DNA from: Alphaproteobacteria bacterium | Lineage (GTDB): Bacteria; Pseudomonadota; Alphaproteobacteria; Micavibrionales; Micavibrionaceae | Assembly: GCA_030750865.1 (NCBI GenBank) | Contig: JASMHE010000012.1 | Coordinates: 21,204 to 85,203 of the forward strand | Direction of reading: 5' to 3' | DNA length: 64,000 nt | Part shown: one piece after another, positions 8,977-18,635 of the stretch | Layout of the letters: each line of letters starts with the position of its first letter | Numbering within the stretch: position 1 is the stretch's first letter | Program-made: the position numbers and the translations under genes | Notes under the pieces: model-generated | Databases searched by the model: none | Told to the model about the DNA's origin: nothing | What the model saw: only the letters and a program-made list of their open reading frames with translations

Positions 8977-9828
8977 TTACACGGGCTTGAGGGCTTGCTT
9001 GCAGCTATAGCCGATCATCGCATTCATGTTGTCATCCGGTGGTAAGAAACAAGGCGCTTCACCGGACAGGATTTGTTCGGCATGGCCGCCCGCACATTCC
9101 AGAATAATAAGGTCTGCGGCGTAATCCCAGCTCATGCCGTTGCCACCGGTGAGCGATTCTGCGTGACCGCAATTGATATAAATATCGGCGATGCCTTCGG
9201 CGACATACATATAATCAAGACAGCCGCCCGGTTTTTCCGAATTTACGATATCCAGTGCGATACCGCGTGCGGACAAGGCATTGACGGCAGCTTGAAAGGC
9301 TGGACGCAGGCTATAGCGGTCATGATTTAATATGATGGCTTTATCACCGGGCTGTAATTGCCGCGTTTGCAATACTTCAAGTGGCGCATCCTTTTCCTGT
9401 TTGAATGCAGGACCGCCGCGCCATGCGAAATATGTTGTGTCCAGCATCGGGGCATTAATGACACCCAGAATAGGTTTTCCGTTTTCAATCAGGGCTGCTT
9501 TAACAAAGAAATCCTGTTTCCCTTCGACAAAGTTCTTCGTGGAATCAAGCGGATCGAACGTCCAGAAAACAGGCGCGTTGCTGATATCGGGCTGTGTTTC
9601 ATTTTCTTCTGAGATAATCGGGATATCAGGGGTAAGGCGCGCCAGTTTTTTGCGCATGAAATGGTGGGCTTCATAATCCGATGTTGTAACGGGAGAGTCA
9701 TCTTCTTTATATTCGACATCAAATGATTTTTCTTCGAAATTTTTGCGGTGGATCTGCCCTGCCTGTTCAGCGATCACGCATAAATCTGCCGTTAAGTCCT
9801 GTAGCTCCTCAGACGTAAACGTCGTCAT
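8977..9828 (-). CDS. Inositol-monophosphatase-fold phosphatase, divergent CysQ-like
   Basis: Metal-dependent sugar-phosphate/nucleotide phosphatase of the IMPase/FBPase/CysQ fold, 283 residues from ATG 9828 (GGGAG about 9 bases upstream; an earlier in-frame start at 9849 lacks one). The metal-binding motifs are present: EEN, DPLDSTKNFV (usually DPLDGT) and WDYAA. It differs from the second copy at 14602-15432, which keeps the canonical DPLDGTKEF and a VASRSH segment. This copy lacks VASRSH, so the substrate may be something other than 3'-phosphoadenosine 5'-phosphate. It is transcribed divergently from the sulfate-activation operon with ugd first, which is suggestive of a related role. Confidence 0.8.
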   Translation of the reverse strand: MTTFTSEELQDLTADLCVIAEQAGQIHRKNFEEKSFDVEYKEDDSPVTTSDYEAHHFMRKKLARLTPDIPIISEENETQPDISNAPVFWTFDPLDSTKNFVEGKQDFFVKAALIENGKPILGVINAPMLDTTYFAWRGGPAFKQEKDAPLEVLQTRQLQPGDKAIILNHDRYSLRPAFQAAVNALSARGIALDIVNSEKPGGCLDYMYVAEGIADIYINCGHAESLTGGNGMSWDYAADLIILECAGGHAEQILSGEAPCFLPPDDNMNAMIGYSCKQALKPV

Positions 9829-10060
9829 AAATATACTCCCGAATGTCAATTATGCTTGTTAATGTAGCAGACTCCCGGATTTTTGCAAATTTTTCTACGT
9901 TACAAGTCGGTACGGAGGCGATATTATTTTCCGTAGAGGAAGACATATTAAAGGCTTTTTTTATTGTCTGAATTCGGTTAATGTCGCCACACGATATCGC
10001 ACGCAACATGTTGGATTTGCCGTGTTGCAGGGCTGATACACAGAAAAAGGAATTGGAAAT

Positions 10061-11419
10061 ATGCGTATAGGAATGATCGGGACAGGATATGTCGGTCTTG
10101 TATCGGGGACATGTTTTGCCGAATTCGGTTTTCATGTGACCTGTGTTGATAATAATGCAGAGAAAATAACAGGGCTGAATAACGGCAAGGTTCCGATTTA
10201 CGAACCCGGTCTGGAAAGCCTGATTGAAAAACAGGTACGGGAAAACCGCATTGCCTTTACGACGGACCTTGAAGCGACCGTGAAACAGTCCGATGTGATC
10301 TTTATTGCCGTCGGCACGCCGCCACGGGAAAGTGACGGGCATGCTGATCTAACCTTTGTTTATGATGTGGCGCGTGCGGTGGCACGTTGTCTGGACGGGT
10401 ATAAGGTGATTGTCACGAAATCGACTGTGCCGGTTGGAACGGCCTGCGAGGTGGAGCGTATTATCCGTGAAGAAAATCCGGATGCTGATTTTGACGTTGT
10501 GTCGAACCCAGAATTTTTGCGCGAAGGGGCGGCAATCGGCGATTTTATGCGCCCTGATCGTGTGGTCGTCGGCACACAATCTGCCCGTGCACAGCAAGTG
10601 CTGGAGAAAGTCTATCGTCCGCTTTATCTGAATGAAACACCGATTGTATTTACCAGCCGTGAAACGGCCGAGATCACCAAATATGCGGCCAATGCGTTTT
10701 TAGCGACAAAGATTACATTCATGAACGAAATTGCGGATTTGTGCGAAGCCGCAGGCGGCAATGTACAGGAAGTTGCACGTGCGCTGGGGCTTGATGGCCG
10801 GATCAGTGGGAAATTCCTGCATGCCGGTCCGGGTTTTGGCGGGTCATGTTTCCCGAAAGATACGTTGGCATTGGCACAAACCGGACAGAAACTCGGGACA
10901 CCGCAGAAAATTGTTGAATCGGTTGTCTCTGTAAACGAAGACCGCAAAATCCGTATGGCCGAAAAAGTCATTAAGGCGTGCGGCGGGTCGGTTGAGGGCA
11001 AGAAGATCGGCGTTCTTGGCGTGGCGTTCAAGCCAAAGACAGACGATGTGCGCGATGCGCCGTCGCTTAAAATTATCCCGCATTTACAGCAGGCAGGTGG
11101 CCGTATCGCGGCCTATGATCCCGAAGCGATGGACGAAGCCGCCAAGCATCTCTCAGATGTTGACTGGCAGGATAATGCCTATGCCGTGGCTGATGACGCG
11201 GATGTGCTGGTTATCATTACGGAATGGAACGCGTTCCGCGCGCTCGATCTGTCTGTCCTGAAAGAGTGTATGGCTACGCCGCTGATCGTTGATCTGCGCA
11301 ATATCTATGGCTTGTCTGAAATGGAACAGGCCGGTTTCCGGTATATTTCCGTCGGGCGGAATGAAATTATCCCGCACGACACGGCGACGATAAGGCTCGC
11401 CTCCAACAACGATGCGTAA
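10061..11419 (+). CDS. ugd: UDP-glucose 6-dehydrogenase
   Basis: Oxidises UDP-glucose to UDP-glucuronate with two NAD+, providing an acidic sugar donor for polysaccharides or glycolipids. The N-terminal Rossmann motif is IGTGYVGLVSGTCFAEFG. The catalytic Cys263 lies in GFGGSCFPKDTLAL. The C-terminal UDP-binding domain includes GVAFKPKTDDVRDAPS. The 452-residue length is typical. AAAAAGGAATTGGAAAT precedes the ATG. It is the first gene of a tight operon: cysD begins 17 bp after its stop, then GNAT, cysNC and cysQ. Linking a glycan precursor gene with PAPS synthesis points to a sulfated polymer. Confidence 0.96.
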   Translation: MRIGMIGTGYVGLVSGTCFAEFGFHVTCVDNNAEKITGLNNGKVPIYEPGLESLIEKQVRENRIAFTTDLEATVKQSDVIFIAVGTPPRESDGHADLTFVYDVARAVARCLDGYKVIVTKSTVPVGTACEVERIIREENPDADFDVVSNPEFLREGAAIGDFMRPDRVVVGTQSARAQQVLEKVYRPLYLNETPIVFTSRETAEITKYAANAFLATKITFMNEIADLCEAAGGNVQEVARALGLDGRISGKFLHAGPGFGGSCFPKDTLALAQTGQKLGTPQKIVESVVSVNEDRKIRMAEKVIKACGGSVEGKKIGVLGVAFKPKTDDVRDAPSLKIIPHLQQAGGRIAAYDPEAMDEAAKHLSDVDWQDNAYAVADDADVLVIITEWNAFRALDLSVLKECMATPLIVDLRNIYGLSEMEQAGFRYISVGRNEIIPHDTATIRLASNNDA

Positions 11420-11436
11420 CGGAGAAAGCAAGAACA

Positions 11437-12234
11437 GTGTATCATTACCTTGACGAACTTGAAGCCCAGTCGATTTACATCATTCGCGAAGCGTATAACC
11501 GGATTGATCCGCTTGGTATGCTTTGGTCGATCGGCAAAGACTCCACCGCGATGTTGTGGCTGGTGAAAAAAGCATTTTACGGCCGCGTGCCGTTTCCGTT
11601 GATCCATTTGGATACAGAGATGGAACTGCCGGAAGTTTACGCATTTCGTGACTGGATCAAAGAAGAGTGGGATTTGCCGTTGGAGCTGGAGTTCTGCCCG
11701 CCGGAAGATGAAATGGACCCGACCTTGCCACCGGCATCACGGGCGGCTGCCAGAAAAACCGAAGGGCTGCGGAACTTGCTGAAAGACCGCCAGTTCCGCG
11801 GCGTGTTCGCCGGTATCCGCCGTGACGAACAAGCGATGCGTGCAAAAGAGCGCGTTTTCTCGCCACGGTCACTGGACGGGGAATGGAATTTCAAAGACCA
11901 ACCGCCGGAATTCTGGGATCAATATAAAACCGATTTCCCCGAAGGATGCCATGTGCGTATCCATCCCATTTTGCATTGGACGGAACTGGATATATGGCGT
12001 TACACCAAGCGCGAGAATATTCCGATGGTGCCGCTTTATTTGTCGAAAAACGGCAAGCGGTACAGATCGCTCGGCGAGAAAAATATTACATTCCCGGTTG
12101 ATAGTGATGCCGCGACCATTGATGACATTATTCATGAATTGGAAACGACAAAAACATCGGAACGTTCGGGCCGTGCGATGGATAATGAAACCGAGGACAG
12201 TTTCGAAAATCTTCGCGCAAAAGGATATATGTAA
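11437..12234 (+). CDS. cysD: Sulfate adenylyltransferase subunit 2 (CysD)
   Basis: Catalytic subunit of ATP sulfurylase, forming adenosine 5'-phosphosulfate from ATP and sulfate with the GTPase subunit CysN. The PP-loop appears as SIGKDSTAMLWLVKKAF near residue 31, with FPLIHLDTEMELPEVYAFRD after it and GVFAGIRRDEQAMRAKER centrally. The C-terminal ENLRAKGYM is the usual family end. The start is GTG 11437, supported by GGAGAAAG 10-15 bases upstream. At 265 residues it is slightly shorter than E. coli CysD (302). The partner cysNC is separated from it by an acetyltransferase gene. Confidence 0.95.
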   Translation: MYHYLDELEAQSIYIIREAYNRIDPLGMLWSIGKDSTAMLWLVKKAFYGRVPFPLIHLDTEMELPEVYAFRDWIKEEWDLPLELEFCPPEDEMDPTLPPASRAAARKTEGLRNLLKDRQFRGVFAGIRRDEQAMRAKERVFSPRSLDGEWNFKDQPPEFWDQYKTDFPEGCHVRIHPILHWTELDIWRYTKRENIPMVPLYLSKNGKRYRSLGEKNITFPVDSDAATIDDIIHELETTKTSERSGRAMDNETEDSFENLRAKGYM

Positions 12235-12239
12235 GACCA

Positions 12240-12665
12240 ATGACCGAGAGTATCTCTGTTCAATATGCATCGCGGGTGTCTGATGATCTGGAAGCGTTCT
12301 TCGCTGATGGTTTTCGTACGGATTCCGTGCAAAAGAGCGGCGCTGCGCGTGAGGCTTATGTTTTCTTTCATCAAGGTGATGATGGCCGTTTTGCCGCCGC
12401 TGTTGACGGTTATGTACTGGGGCGGGATGCCTATATCAAACGTCTTATGGTGGCCGAGACATATCGCGGGCAGGGGCTTGGCAAAGCTTTGCTGGATCGC
12501 GTGGAATCGTTTTCGGCTGAAAAAGATTGCCGCGCCGTGTGGGTTGATACATTGACGTATCAGGCACCGGACTTTTATACACAAAACGGCTTTCGCGAGG
12601 CCGGACGGATTACGGAATATTGCGGCCCGCACGACCGGGTCTTTTACAACAAGGAAATCCATTAG
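12240..12665 (+). CDS. GNAT-family N-acetyltransferase inserted in the cys operon
   Basis: Predicted acetyl-CoA-dependent acyltransferase of unknown substrate, 141 residues. The acetyl-CoA-binding motif A is VAETYRGQGLGKALL (about residues 77-91), with the usual C-terminal APDFYTQNGFREAGRI strand-helix. Similar single-domain GNATs act on small amines or protein N-termini. It starts 5 bp after cysD and ends 27 bp before cysNC, so it must be co-transcribed with ATP sulfurylase. There is no visible compositional difference from its neighbours. A link to glycan acetylation or sulfation is inference from position only. Confidence 0.88.
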   Translation: MTESISVQYASRVSDDLEAFFADGFRTDSVQKSGAAREAYVFFHQGDDGRFAAAVDGYVLGRDAYIKRLMVAETYRGQGLGKALLDRVESFSAEKDCRAVWVDTLTYQAPDFYTQNGFREAGRITEYCGPHDRVFYNKEIH

Positions 12666-12692
12666 GATGGACGCGTGGGAAGGAGCGCTTGG

Positions 12693-14612
12693 ATGGTAAC
12701 AAATCGACTGGCAAATCAACAATTAAAGGTGGTGATCGTGGGGCATGTGGACCACGGGAAATCAACCCTGATTGGCCGTTTGTTATATGATACGGATAGT
12801 TTGCCGGATGGCAAAGCCGAAGAGATAAAGCGCGTGTCTGAAAAACGCGGTACGGATGCCGTCGAATGGTCTTTTGTACTGGATGCATTTCAGGCAGAGC
12901 GCGATCAGGCCGTGACCATTGATACGACGCAAATATGGTTTTCAACGCAAAAGCGTGACTACGTCATCATTGATGCGCCGGGGCATCGTGAATTCCTGAA
13001 AAATATGGTATCTGGTGCGGCTTCTGCCGATGCGGCTATTCTGGTTGTCGATGCCGATGAGGGCATTCAGGAGCAAACCCGACGCCATGCCTATTTGCTG
13101 AGCTTGCTGGGGCTGAAGCAGGTGACGGTTGTGTTGAATAAAATGGACCTGATAAAATACGATCAGGATCGTTTCGATAGTGTGGCGAAGGATATCAAGG
13201 ATTATCTGAAATCCATTCACCTGCAAGCGGGGCAGATCATTCCGATTTCCGCACGGCAGGGTGACATGATTGCTTCACGCGGGGAGCATATGGCGTGGTA
13301 TCAGGGGCATTCTTTGTTGGAAGCATTAGACATGTTTGACAACAAAACAGCGCCTGATAGTTTGCCGTTACGTTTTCCGGTGCAGGATGTGTACCGGCAG
13401 GATAGTAAGCGTATTCTGGTCGGCCGTGTTGAAACCGGCACGGTGAAGCAAGGGGATAAAATTTTATTTTCGCCGACAAATGAAACCGCCATCGTCAAAT
13501 CGGTTGAAGTCTGGCCGCATGATGCGGAGAAAACCGAAGCGTCAGCGGGTGAGTCGATCGGTATTACGCTGGATCAGAAAATCTTTGTCGAACGCGGACA
13601 TGTCGGCAGTCATGATGTTGATTTGCCGCTGTTGTCGAATATCTTTCAGGCGAATATTTTCTGGCTGTCTCATAAGCCGCTAAAAGTCGGGGATAGCCTG
13701 ACGGTGCATTACGGCACGAGTGAAGCTAATGTCACAGTGCAGTCTATTGATCGCGTGGTGGATACGCAAGATTTGGAACAGACGGCACAAGCCGCTGCGG
13801 TGGAACGTAACGCGGTGGCCGAGGTAACATTGCGTGCACGCGATTTGGTGCCGCTTGACTCATATGCAAAGAACCCGCATACGGGGCGTTTGGTGTTGTA
13901 TGATGGTTATGACATTGTCGGGGGCGGCAATATCAATATGGACCGTTATCCCGATCAACGGATTAATGCGCCAAAGGCCAAGAATATTTACGAAGTGGAT
14001 TCTCTGACAGGGTATAATGAACGCGTGATGCGTAATGGACATCATGGCGGCATTTTCTGGTTTACAGGATTGTCGGGGGCAGGGAAATCAACCCTTGCGA
14101 TGCGTGTCGAGCGCGAATTGTTCCATCGCGGTTATAATACCTATGTGCTGGATGGTGATAATGTGCGTCATGGTTTGTGTAAGGATCTGGGTTTTTCACC
14201 GAAAGATCGTGCGGAAAATATCCGCCGTATCGGCCACGTTGCCGCGTTGCAATCCGATGCCGGTCTTGTGACGATCACGGCGTTTATTTCGCCGTATCAG
14301 GTTGACCGTGACCGCGCCCGTGAAGCCGCGCCGCAACATTTTCATGAAATTTATGTGAAGGCCGATCTTGAAACATGCGAAAGCCGCGATCCGAAGGGGC
14401 TGTATAAAAAGGCGCGGGATGGTGAAATTAAAGATTTCACAGGTATCGGGTCGCCGTATGAGCCGCCGGAAAACCCTGAATTGATTGTCGATACGCAGCA
14501 TAATGATGTTGATGATTGCGTTGCACAGATTGTGTCTTATATCGAAAAAACGATCAAAGTCGATATCGCAAAAGAAAGCAAAAAACAGGATAAGGCTCTG
14601 CATGTCTCATAA
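12693..14612 (+). CDS. cysNC: Bifunctional sulfate adenylyltransferase subunit 1 / APS kinase (CysNC)
   Basis: Fusion of the GTPase subunit of ATP sulfurylase with adenylylsulfate kinase; together with CysD it converts sulfate to PAPS. The N-terminal half is an EF-Tu-like GTPase: [15 protein letters not shown] (P-loop), DAPGHREF (G3) and NKMDL (G4), followed by beta-barrel domains. The C-terminal ~190 residues are APS kinase with its own P-loop [15 protein letters not shown], plus DGDNVRHGL and [13 protein letters not shown] 12693 is chosen because AGGAG lies 7 bases upstream; an earlier GTG at 12675 has none. The stop overlaps the start of cysQ by 11 bp, implying translational coupling. Confidence 0.96.
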   Translation: MVTNRLANQQLKVVIVGHVDHGKSTLIGRLLYDTDSLPDGKAEEIKRVSEKRGTDAVEWSFVLDAFQAERDQAVTIDTTQIWFSTQKRDYVIIDAPGHREFLKNMVSGAASADAAILVVDADEGIQEQTRRHAYLLSLLGLKQVTVVLNKMDLIKYDQDRFDSVAKDIKDYLKSIHLQAGQIIPISARQGDMIASRGEHMAWYQGHSLLEALDMFDNKTAPDSLPLRFPVQDVYRQDSKRILVGRVETGTVKQGDKILFSPTNETAIVKSVEVWPHDAEKTEASAGESIGITLDQKIFVERGHVGSHDVDLPLLSNIFQANIFWLSHKPLKVGDSLTVHYGTSEANVTVQSIDRVVDTQDLEQTAQAAAVERNAVAEVTLRARDLVPLDSYAKNPHTGRLVLYDGYDIVGGGNINMDRYPDQRINAPKAKNIYEVDSLTGYNERVMRNGHHGGIFWFTGLSGAGKSTLAMRVERELFHRGYNTYVLDGDNVRHGLCKDLGFSPKDRAENIRRIGHVAALQSDAGLVTITAFISPYQVDRDRAREAAPQHFHEIYVKADLETCESRDPKGLYKKARDGEIKDFTGIGSPYEPPENPELIVDTQHNDVDDCVAQIVSYIEKTIKVDIAKESKKQDKALHVS

Positions 14613-15432
14613 GTTACTGGAAAACCCCGAAGCACTTTGCAATATCGTGCGGCGTCTTGCTGTGAAGGCCGGTGATGTGACGCTGTCCTATTTCGATATG
14701 TGCGGTTATGAAGGGGCTGACCAGAAAGATGACGGCTCACCGGTAACGGCTGCGGATCAGGCGGCCGAGAAAGTGATCTTGGACGGTCTGAAAGAAATCT
14801 TGCCGGATATTCCCGTGATCGCAGAAGAATCTGTCGCGGCCGGACATGTGCCGGATATCGGGGATGCGCCGTTTTTCTGGTTGGTCGATCCGCTGGACGG
14901 GACAAAGGAATTTATCAGCGGCAGTGGTGATTACACAGTCAATATTGCCCTGATCCATCACGGCGAACCTGTGCTGGGTGTTGTCTATGCCCCTGTGAAT
15001 GACGAATTATATGCCGGTTTCGGTGCGGGAACGGCACTGCGCTGGTCCGAAGAAAGCGGGCAGGATAAACCGATCGCTGTGCGGTCATGGCCGGCGGCAG
15101 GGGTAACGGTTGTCGCGTCACGTTCGCATGGCTCACAGGATGATCTGGATAATTTTCTGGCGGATTATAAAGTGCGCAAAATTCTGAAGCGGGGTAGTAG
15201 TCTGAAGATTTGTGCCGTGGCCGCAGGAAAGGCGGACTTGTATCCGCGGTTCGGACCGACATGCGAATGGGACACCGCGGCCGGTGATGCCGTGTTACGC
15301 AGTGCAGGCGGTATGATGAGCGATTTTGACGGCAAACCGCTTTTGTACGGTAAAGCCGATAAGGATTTTTATAACCCTTATTTCGTCGCGCATGCGGAAG
15401 ATATTTTCGATATGGATGAAGAAAACGCCTGA
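14602..15432 (+). CDS. cysQ: 3'(2'),5'-bisphosphate nucleotidase (CysQ)
   Basis: Hydrolyses 3'-phosphoadenosine 5'-phosphate, the by-product of PAPS use, to AMP. The 276-residue protein has all hallmarks: [50 protein letters not shown] and [11 protein letters not shown]. The ATG at 14602 overlaps the cysNC stop by 11 bp; earlier in-frame codons lie inside cysNC and are discounted. As the last gene of ugd-cysD-GNAT-cysNC-cysQ it completes synthesis and clean-up of the sulfate donor. It is convergent with pleD with only 3 bp between stops. Confidence 0.94.
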   Translation: MSHKLLENPEALCNIVRRLAVKAGDVTLSYFDMCGYEGADQKDDGSPVTAADQAAEKVILDGLKEILPDIPVIAEESVAAGHVPDIGDAPFFWLVDPLDGTKEFISGSGDYTVNIALIHHGEPVLGVVYAPVNDELYAGFGAGTALRWSEESGQDKPIAVRSWPAAGVTVVASRSHGSQDDLDNFLADYKVRKILKRGSSLKICAVAAGKADLYPRFGPTCEWDTAAGDAVLRSAGGMMSDFDGKPLLYGKADKDFYNPYFVAHAEDIFDMDEENA

Positions 15433-15435
15433 TCT

Positions 15436-16869
15436 TTATTCGAACTTGGTGTTGCGGATATCCTGCTGGGCGTATTTGGCGGGATCAAGCTTGCCGATTT
15501 TTTCAAAAACCGTACAGTTTCTGCCGGTTTCTTTGGCCTCATACAGACATTTATCGGCGCGTCCGAGGACTTCCTGCACGGAATATTTTCCCGGTTCGAC
15601 GATTGTACCGCCGATGGATGTCGTGATGTTGATATAACCTTCCGGCGTACTGCATTTAATCGGTTTTTCCTCGATTGAGCGGCGCAGGCGTTCTGCAATG
15701 AACAGGGCCATGTCTTCTTTTGTTTCCGGCAAAATGACGGTGAACTCTTCCCCGCCGAGGCGAGAGACAAGATCAAAGCTTCGTAAATTGTCGTTCAGTC
15801 TGTGCGAGAATGTGCGCAACACTTCATCACCGACAAGGTGGCCGTGCGTATCGTTGACCTGTTTGAAATGGTCGATATCCAGCACCAGAACACAGAGTTT
15901 TTTGTTCATGTCCTGATTTTTATTCAATAGCTTCTGGAGGTGCACTTCCAGATAGCGGCGGTTATAAAGACCGGTCAGACTGTCGATCAACGCCATCGAT
16001 ATGCTGACTTCGTATGAATCTTTCAGGCGTTCCTGAAAACGTTTACGGCGAATTTGTGTGCGGGCGCGGGCCAGAAGCTCGTTCCGGTCAATCGGGCGGA
16101 CGATATAATCATGCGCGCCGATTTCAAGGCCGTGGGCGATTTTGTCCATGTCGTTCTCGGTGGACAGCATCAAAATAGGAATGCCGCGTGTTTTTTCATT
16201 CGATTTCAAGTGGGAACAGAGACGCAGCCCGTCTTCGTGGCGCAGGTTTAAACTGATAACCAGTAAGTCAAAATCATGCTGGGATGAATATTCAATGGCA
16301 CTCATGCCGGATTCAACCGGAATGACGATATCGTCATCCACGTGGAGTGTTTCTGCAATTTTCTCGGCTTCGAAATTCTGATCTTCGACGACAAGAACGC
16401 GGGCATTATCGACCGGTTCGTCCATCAATGACCCTTTTTCTTCCAGCACGCCGAGTTGCGAGGCTGTATTTTCACGCATGCGCCATTCATCAACCGTCAT
16501 TTTAAGGCGCACAAGCGAACGCACCCGTGCCATCAGGGCGGTGTCGTTCACCGGTTTGCTCAGGAAATCATCTGCCCCGGCTTGCAAGCCGCGTACGCGG
16601 TCGGCCGTGTCTGTCAGTGCGGTGACCATCACGACGGGAATATGGGCGGAGACAGGATCATCTTTGATACGCTTGCACACTTCGAATCCGTCCATGCCCG
16701 GCATCATTACATCCAGAAGCACCAGATCGGGGCTGTCCTGTTTGACACGTTTTAACGCATCTTCGCCATTGGTGGCTGTCAGAACATCATAATATTCGCT
16801 GCTAAGTTTTGCCTCGAGTAGCTTCACATTCGGCAAAATATCATCGACAACAAGCACGCGTGCAGACAT
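15436..16869 (-). CDS. pleD: PleD-type response regulator diguanylate cyclase (REC-REC-GGDEF)
   Basis: Phosphorylation-activated cyclase making c-di-GMP, controlling polar development in Caulobacter. The first receiver (residues 1-120) has DD at 9-10 and the acceptor Asp53 in LVLLDVMMPG. The second receiver (about 155-275) is degenerate: the acceptor position reads LLVISLNLRHEDG with no Asp, as in known PleD adaptors. The GGDEF domain follows, with active-site RLGGEEF and an RSFD inhibitory I-site five residues before it. The 477-residue length is close to Caulobacter PleD. It lies 38 bp downstream of divK, the conserved alphaproteobacterial pair. Confidence 0.95.
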   Translation of the reverse strand: MSARVLVVDDILPNVKLLEAKLSSEYYDVLTATNGEDALKRVKQDSPDLVLLDVMMPGMDGFEVCKRIKDDPVSAHIPVVMVTALTDTADRVRGLQAGADDFLSKPVNDTALMARVRSLVRLKMTVDEWRMRENTASQLGVLEEKGSLMDEPVDNARVLVVEDQNFEAEKIAETLHVDDDIVIPVESGMSAIEYSSQHDFDLLVISLNLRHEDGLRLCSHLKSNEKTRGIPILMLSTENDMDKIAHGLEIGAHDYIVRPIDRNELLARARTQIRRKRFQERLKDSYEVSISMALIDSLTGLYNRRYLEVHLQKLLNKNQDMNKKLCVLVLDIDHFKQVNDTHGHLVGDEVLRTFSHRLNDNLRSFDLVSRLGGEEFTVILPETKEDMALFIAERLRRSIEEKPIKCSTPEGYINITTSIGGTIVEPGKYSVQEVLGRADKCLYEAKETGRNCTVFEKIGKLDPAKYAQQDIRNTKFE

Positions 16870-16907
16870 TTTCTTACAAACTCTTTCTTAAAAAACTTCT
16901 TTAATCA

Positions 16908-17276
16908 TTACGACAAGTATTTATTGACGGTGTCCATGAAGGTCGTCACGGAGATCGGCTTCGAGATGTAATCCTCGCATCCGCCATCGCGGATTTTTTG
17001 CTCATCGCCTTTCATCGCAAATGCGGTGACGGCAATGACGGGGATGGCCGCAAGCTCTTCGTCGTTTTTCAGCCAGCGTGTTACATCAAGGCCGGACACT
17101 TCGGGTAACTGGATATCCATCAGGATGAGGTCCGGCTTATGTTCTTTGGCGAGATCAAGAACGGTGTTCCCGTCACTTGTGCCAACAGTCTCGATTCCAT
17201 GTGCCTCCAGAAGGTCATGGAATAATTTCATATTCAGCTCGTTATCTTCAACGATAAGCACTTTTTTATCTGTCAT
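16908..17276 (-). CDS. divK: Single-domain response regulator DivK
   Basis: Stand-alone receiver that in Caulobacter relays polar signals to DivL-CckA-CtrA. The 122-residue product is one REC domain: acidic D11 within [11 protein letters not shown], acceptor Asp54 in [13 protein letters not shown], and conserved Lys in EDYISKPI. The sequence [16 protein letters not shown] is DivK-typical and pleD follows immediately. Its 113-bp upstream region contains two TTAA half-sites 6 bases apart, one base short of the CtrA spacing. Confidence 0.95.
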   Translation of the reverse strand: MTDKKVLIVEDNELNMKLFHDLLEAHGIETVGTSDGNTVLDLAKEHKPDLILMDIQLPEVSGLDVTRWLKNDEELAAIPVIAVTAFAMKGDEQKIRDGGCEDYISKPISVTTFMDTVNKYLS

Positions 17277-17389
17277 GTGACTGGTTCTAACTCTTAATCT
17301 ACCTTAAAAACGTTACATTAACATACTTGCTAAAAGATTAAAATTATACAGAAATCTTTGCGCGGCGGCATGGTTTTTTTGTCTTCATT

Positions 17390-18325
17390 CTAATCGCATT
17401 TCAATTCGTCTATCTCTTCCAGTGCCAACAGCTTTTGTGACACGGAGAATTCGGGATAGTCCACGTCCATGTGACTTATGATTCCGTTCTCGTGGAAAAT
17501 CATATCAATCTCGTAATCCGGCTCGTTGCTATTTTCATCTGCGGGAAAAAAGGCAAGGCGCATATGATATGCATCCGTATTAATTAATGTGGTGTCGATA
17601 TTTTCATTGACGGGGATTGAAGCCATCGGATTTGCCTTTTCACCGATAAAGCTGTTGACCTGGATCGGGCCTTCTTCATCACCGCCATCAAACAGATAGG
17701 CATTGAAGAAACGATCGCCTGCGCGGGCGCGCTGAATTAATTCAATGGTATGGGATACAGGGAAATAGGTATTATCGTTGAGATCATAGCGCAAATCTTC
17801 GGGTCTTGTGTAAAGCGCTTCTGCGATTCTTTCATCCTGTGTTTCCAGCATGCGTGCTTGCCCGCGTACTTCTTTATAGGTTTGACCATTGCGTTTACGG
17901 ACAGAGTTGAAATCAAAACTTGTGCCGTCAAATGTTTCATAGGCGGAAAAGTCACTGACAACATGAATGCGCGGGCTGTCTGTATAATCATAATAAAGGC
18001 TGAAACGGTGGTCTGTTAACCACGCATCACAGGCCGGACGCCATTCAAAGAACATTTCGCCCTCGACATTCAGAACCTGACTGCCAGACCGGTTTGAGGT
18101 CATGTTGATTTCGTAAAGCGCTTTATGCGGAACCAGCCCGTCTCTGATCTGTGTGCGGACGGTGGCATCGTGCGCCGTGATTTGGTCATCATCGGTTGCT
18201 CTTGTCTCTGTAATGGCATCCAGCGTCGTTTTTTCGGTGTTTTGTGGCCATAAGGCAGCCCCGCCGAGTAGCACCAGAAGAGCCACGCACAGAACAAGAT
18301 ATTTCTTTTCAAGATTCCCTAGCAT
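17390..18325 (-). CDS. EipB-like envelope integrity protein (DUF1849)
   Basis: Periplasmic beta-spiral protein family; Brucella EipB is needed for cell-envelope integrity. The 311-residue product begins with a signal/anchor (KKYLVLCVALLVLLGGAALW). The domain follows from GLVPHKALYEINM with the usual 'G..F.W...C..W' segment (EGEMFFEWRPACDAW). The two cysteines, in ACDAW and in the C-terminal ELKCD, match the conserved disulfide of the family. It lies 113 bp upstream of divK on the same strand and is divergent from the diguanylate cyclase gene. Assignment rests on pattern and length, moderately strong. Confidence 0.8.
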   Translation of the reverse strand: MLGNLEKKYLVLCVALLVLLGGAALWPQNTEKTTLDAITETRATDDDQITAHDATVRTQIRDGLVPHKALYEINMTSNRSGSQVLNVEGEMFFEWRPACDAWLTDHRFSLYYDYTDSPRIHVVSDFSAYETFDGTSFDFNSVRKRNGQTYKEVRGQARMLETQDERIAEALYTRPEDLRYDLNDNTYFPVSHTIELIQRARAGDRFFNAYLFDGGDEEGPIQVNSFIGEKANPMASIPVNENIDTTLINTDAYHMRLAFFPADENSNEPDYEIDMIFHENGIISHMDVDYPEFSVSQKLLALEEIDELKCD

Positions 18326-18635
18326 GTCGCTGATTTTATAGTGTCAGCGCTGAACCGCAAGAGCTAATTACAAATAAAAATTGCGCGGCATTACGGTTTG
18401 GTTTGGCCCATACGGCAAAAATTACCGTCTTTTGGGGACGTTTGTCAGAAAAAAATGCCTGTATGGTCAAATCTACCCTTTGTTTTTATGTTCAAAAATG
18501 AACTTAACTATTTGATTTATAACGATTATATATGTTGGCATGATCTTCGCATCTCTAAGGGGCAGGAAGGGACGATCATAAAAACAAAAAGATCGACGGT
18601 ACATAAGGGTAAAGAAGGATTCACGGGACACGGTT
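18326..18635. other. 310-bp divergent intergenic region
   Basis: Separates the EipB-like gene (minus) from the diguanylate cyclase gene (plus) and must hold both promoters. It is A/T-rich around 18480-18540 (runs such as AACGATTATATATG). I found no good -35/-10 pair, hairpin or convincing small gene; a 111-codon open frame crossing it continues out of frame into the cyclase gene and is not credible. Confidence 0.6.

Noticed and set aside
8937..8990. 17-codon plus-strand frame encoding a hydrophobic peptide (MWWPFMFVVMCFVFTRA) with GAAAGG upstream
   Set aside because: Too short to support, overlaps the 3' end of the CysQ-like gene on the other strand, and no homologous small-protein family can be confirmed by eye.
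17294..17307. TTAA-N6-TTAA upstream of divK resembling a CtrA box
   Set aside because: The CtrA consensus needs a 7-base spacing; in A/T-rich DNA a 6-base version is expected by chance.
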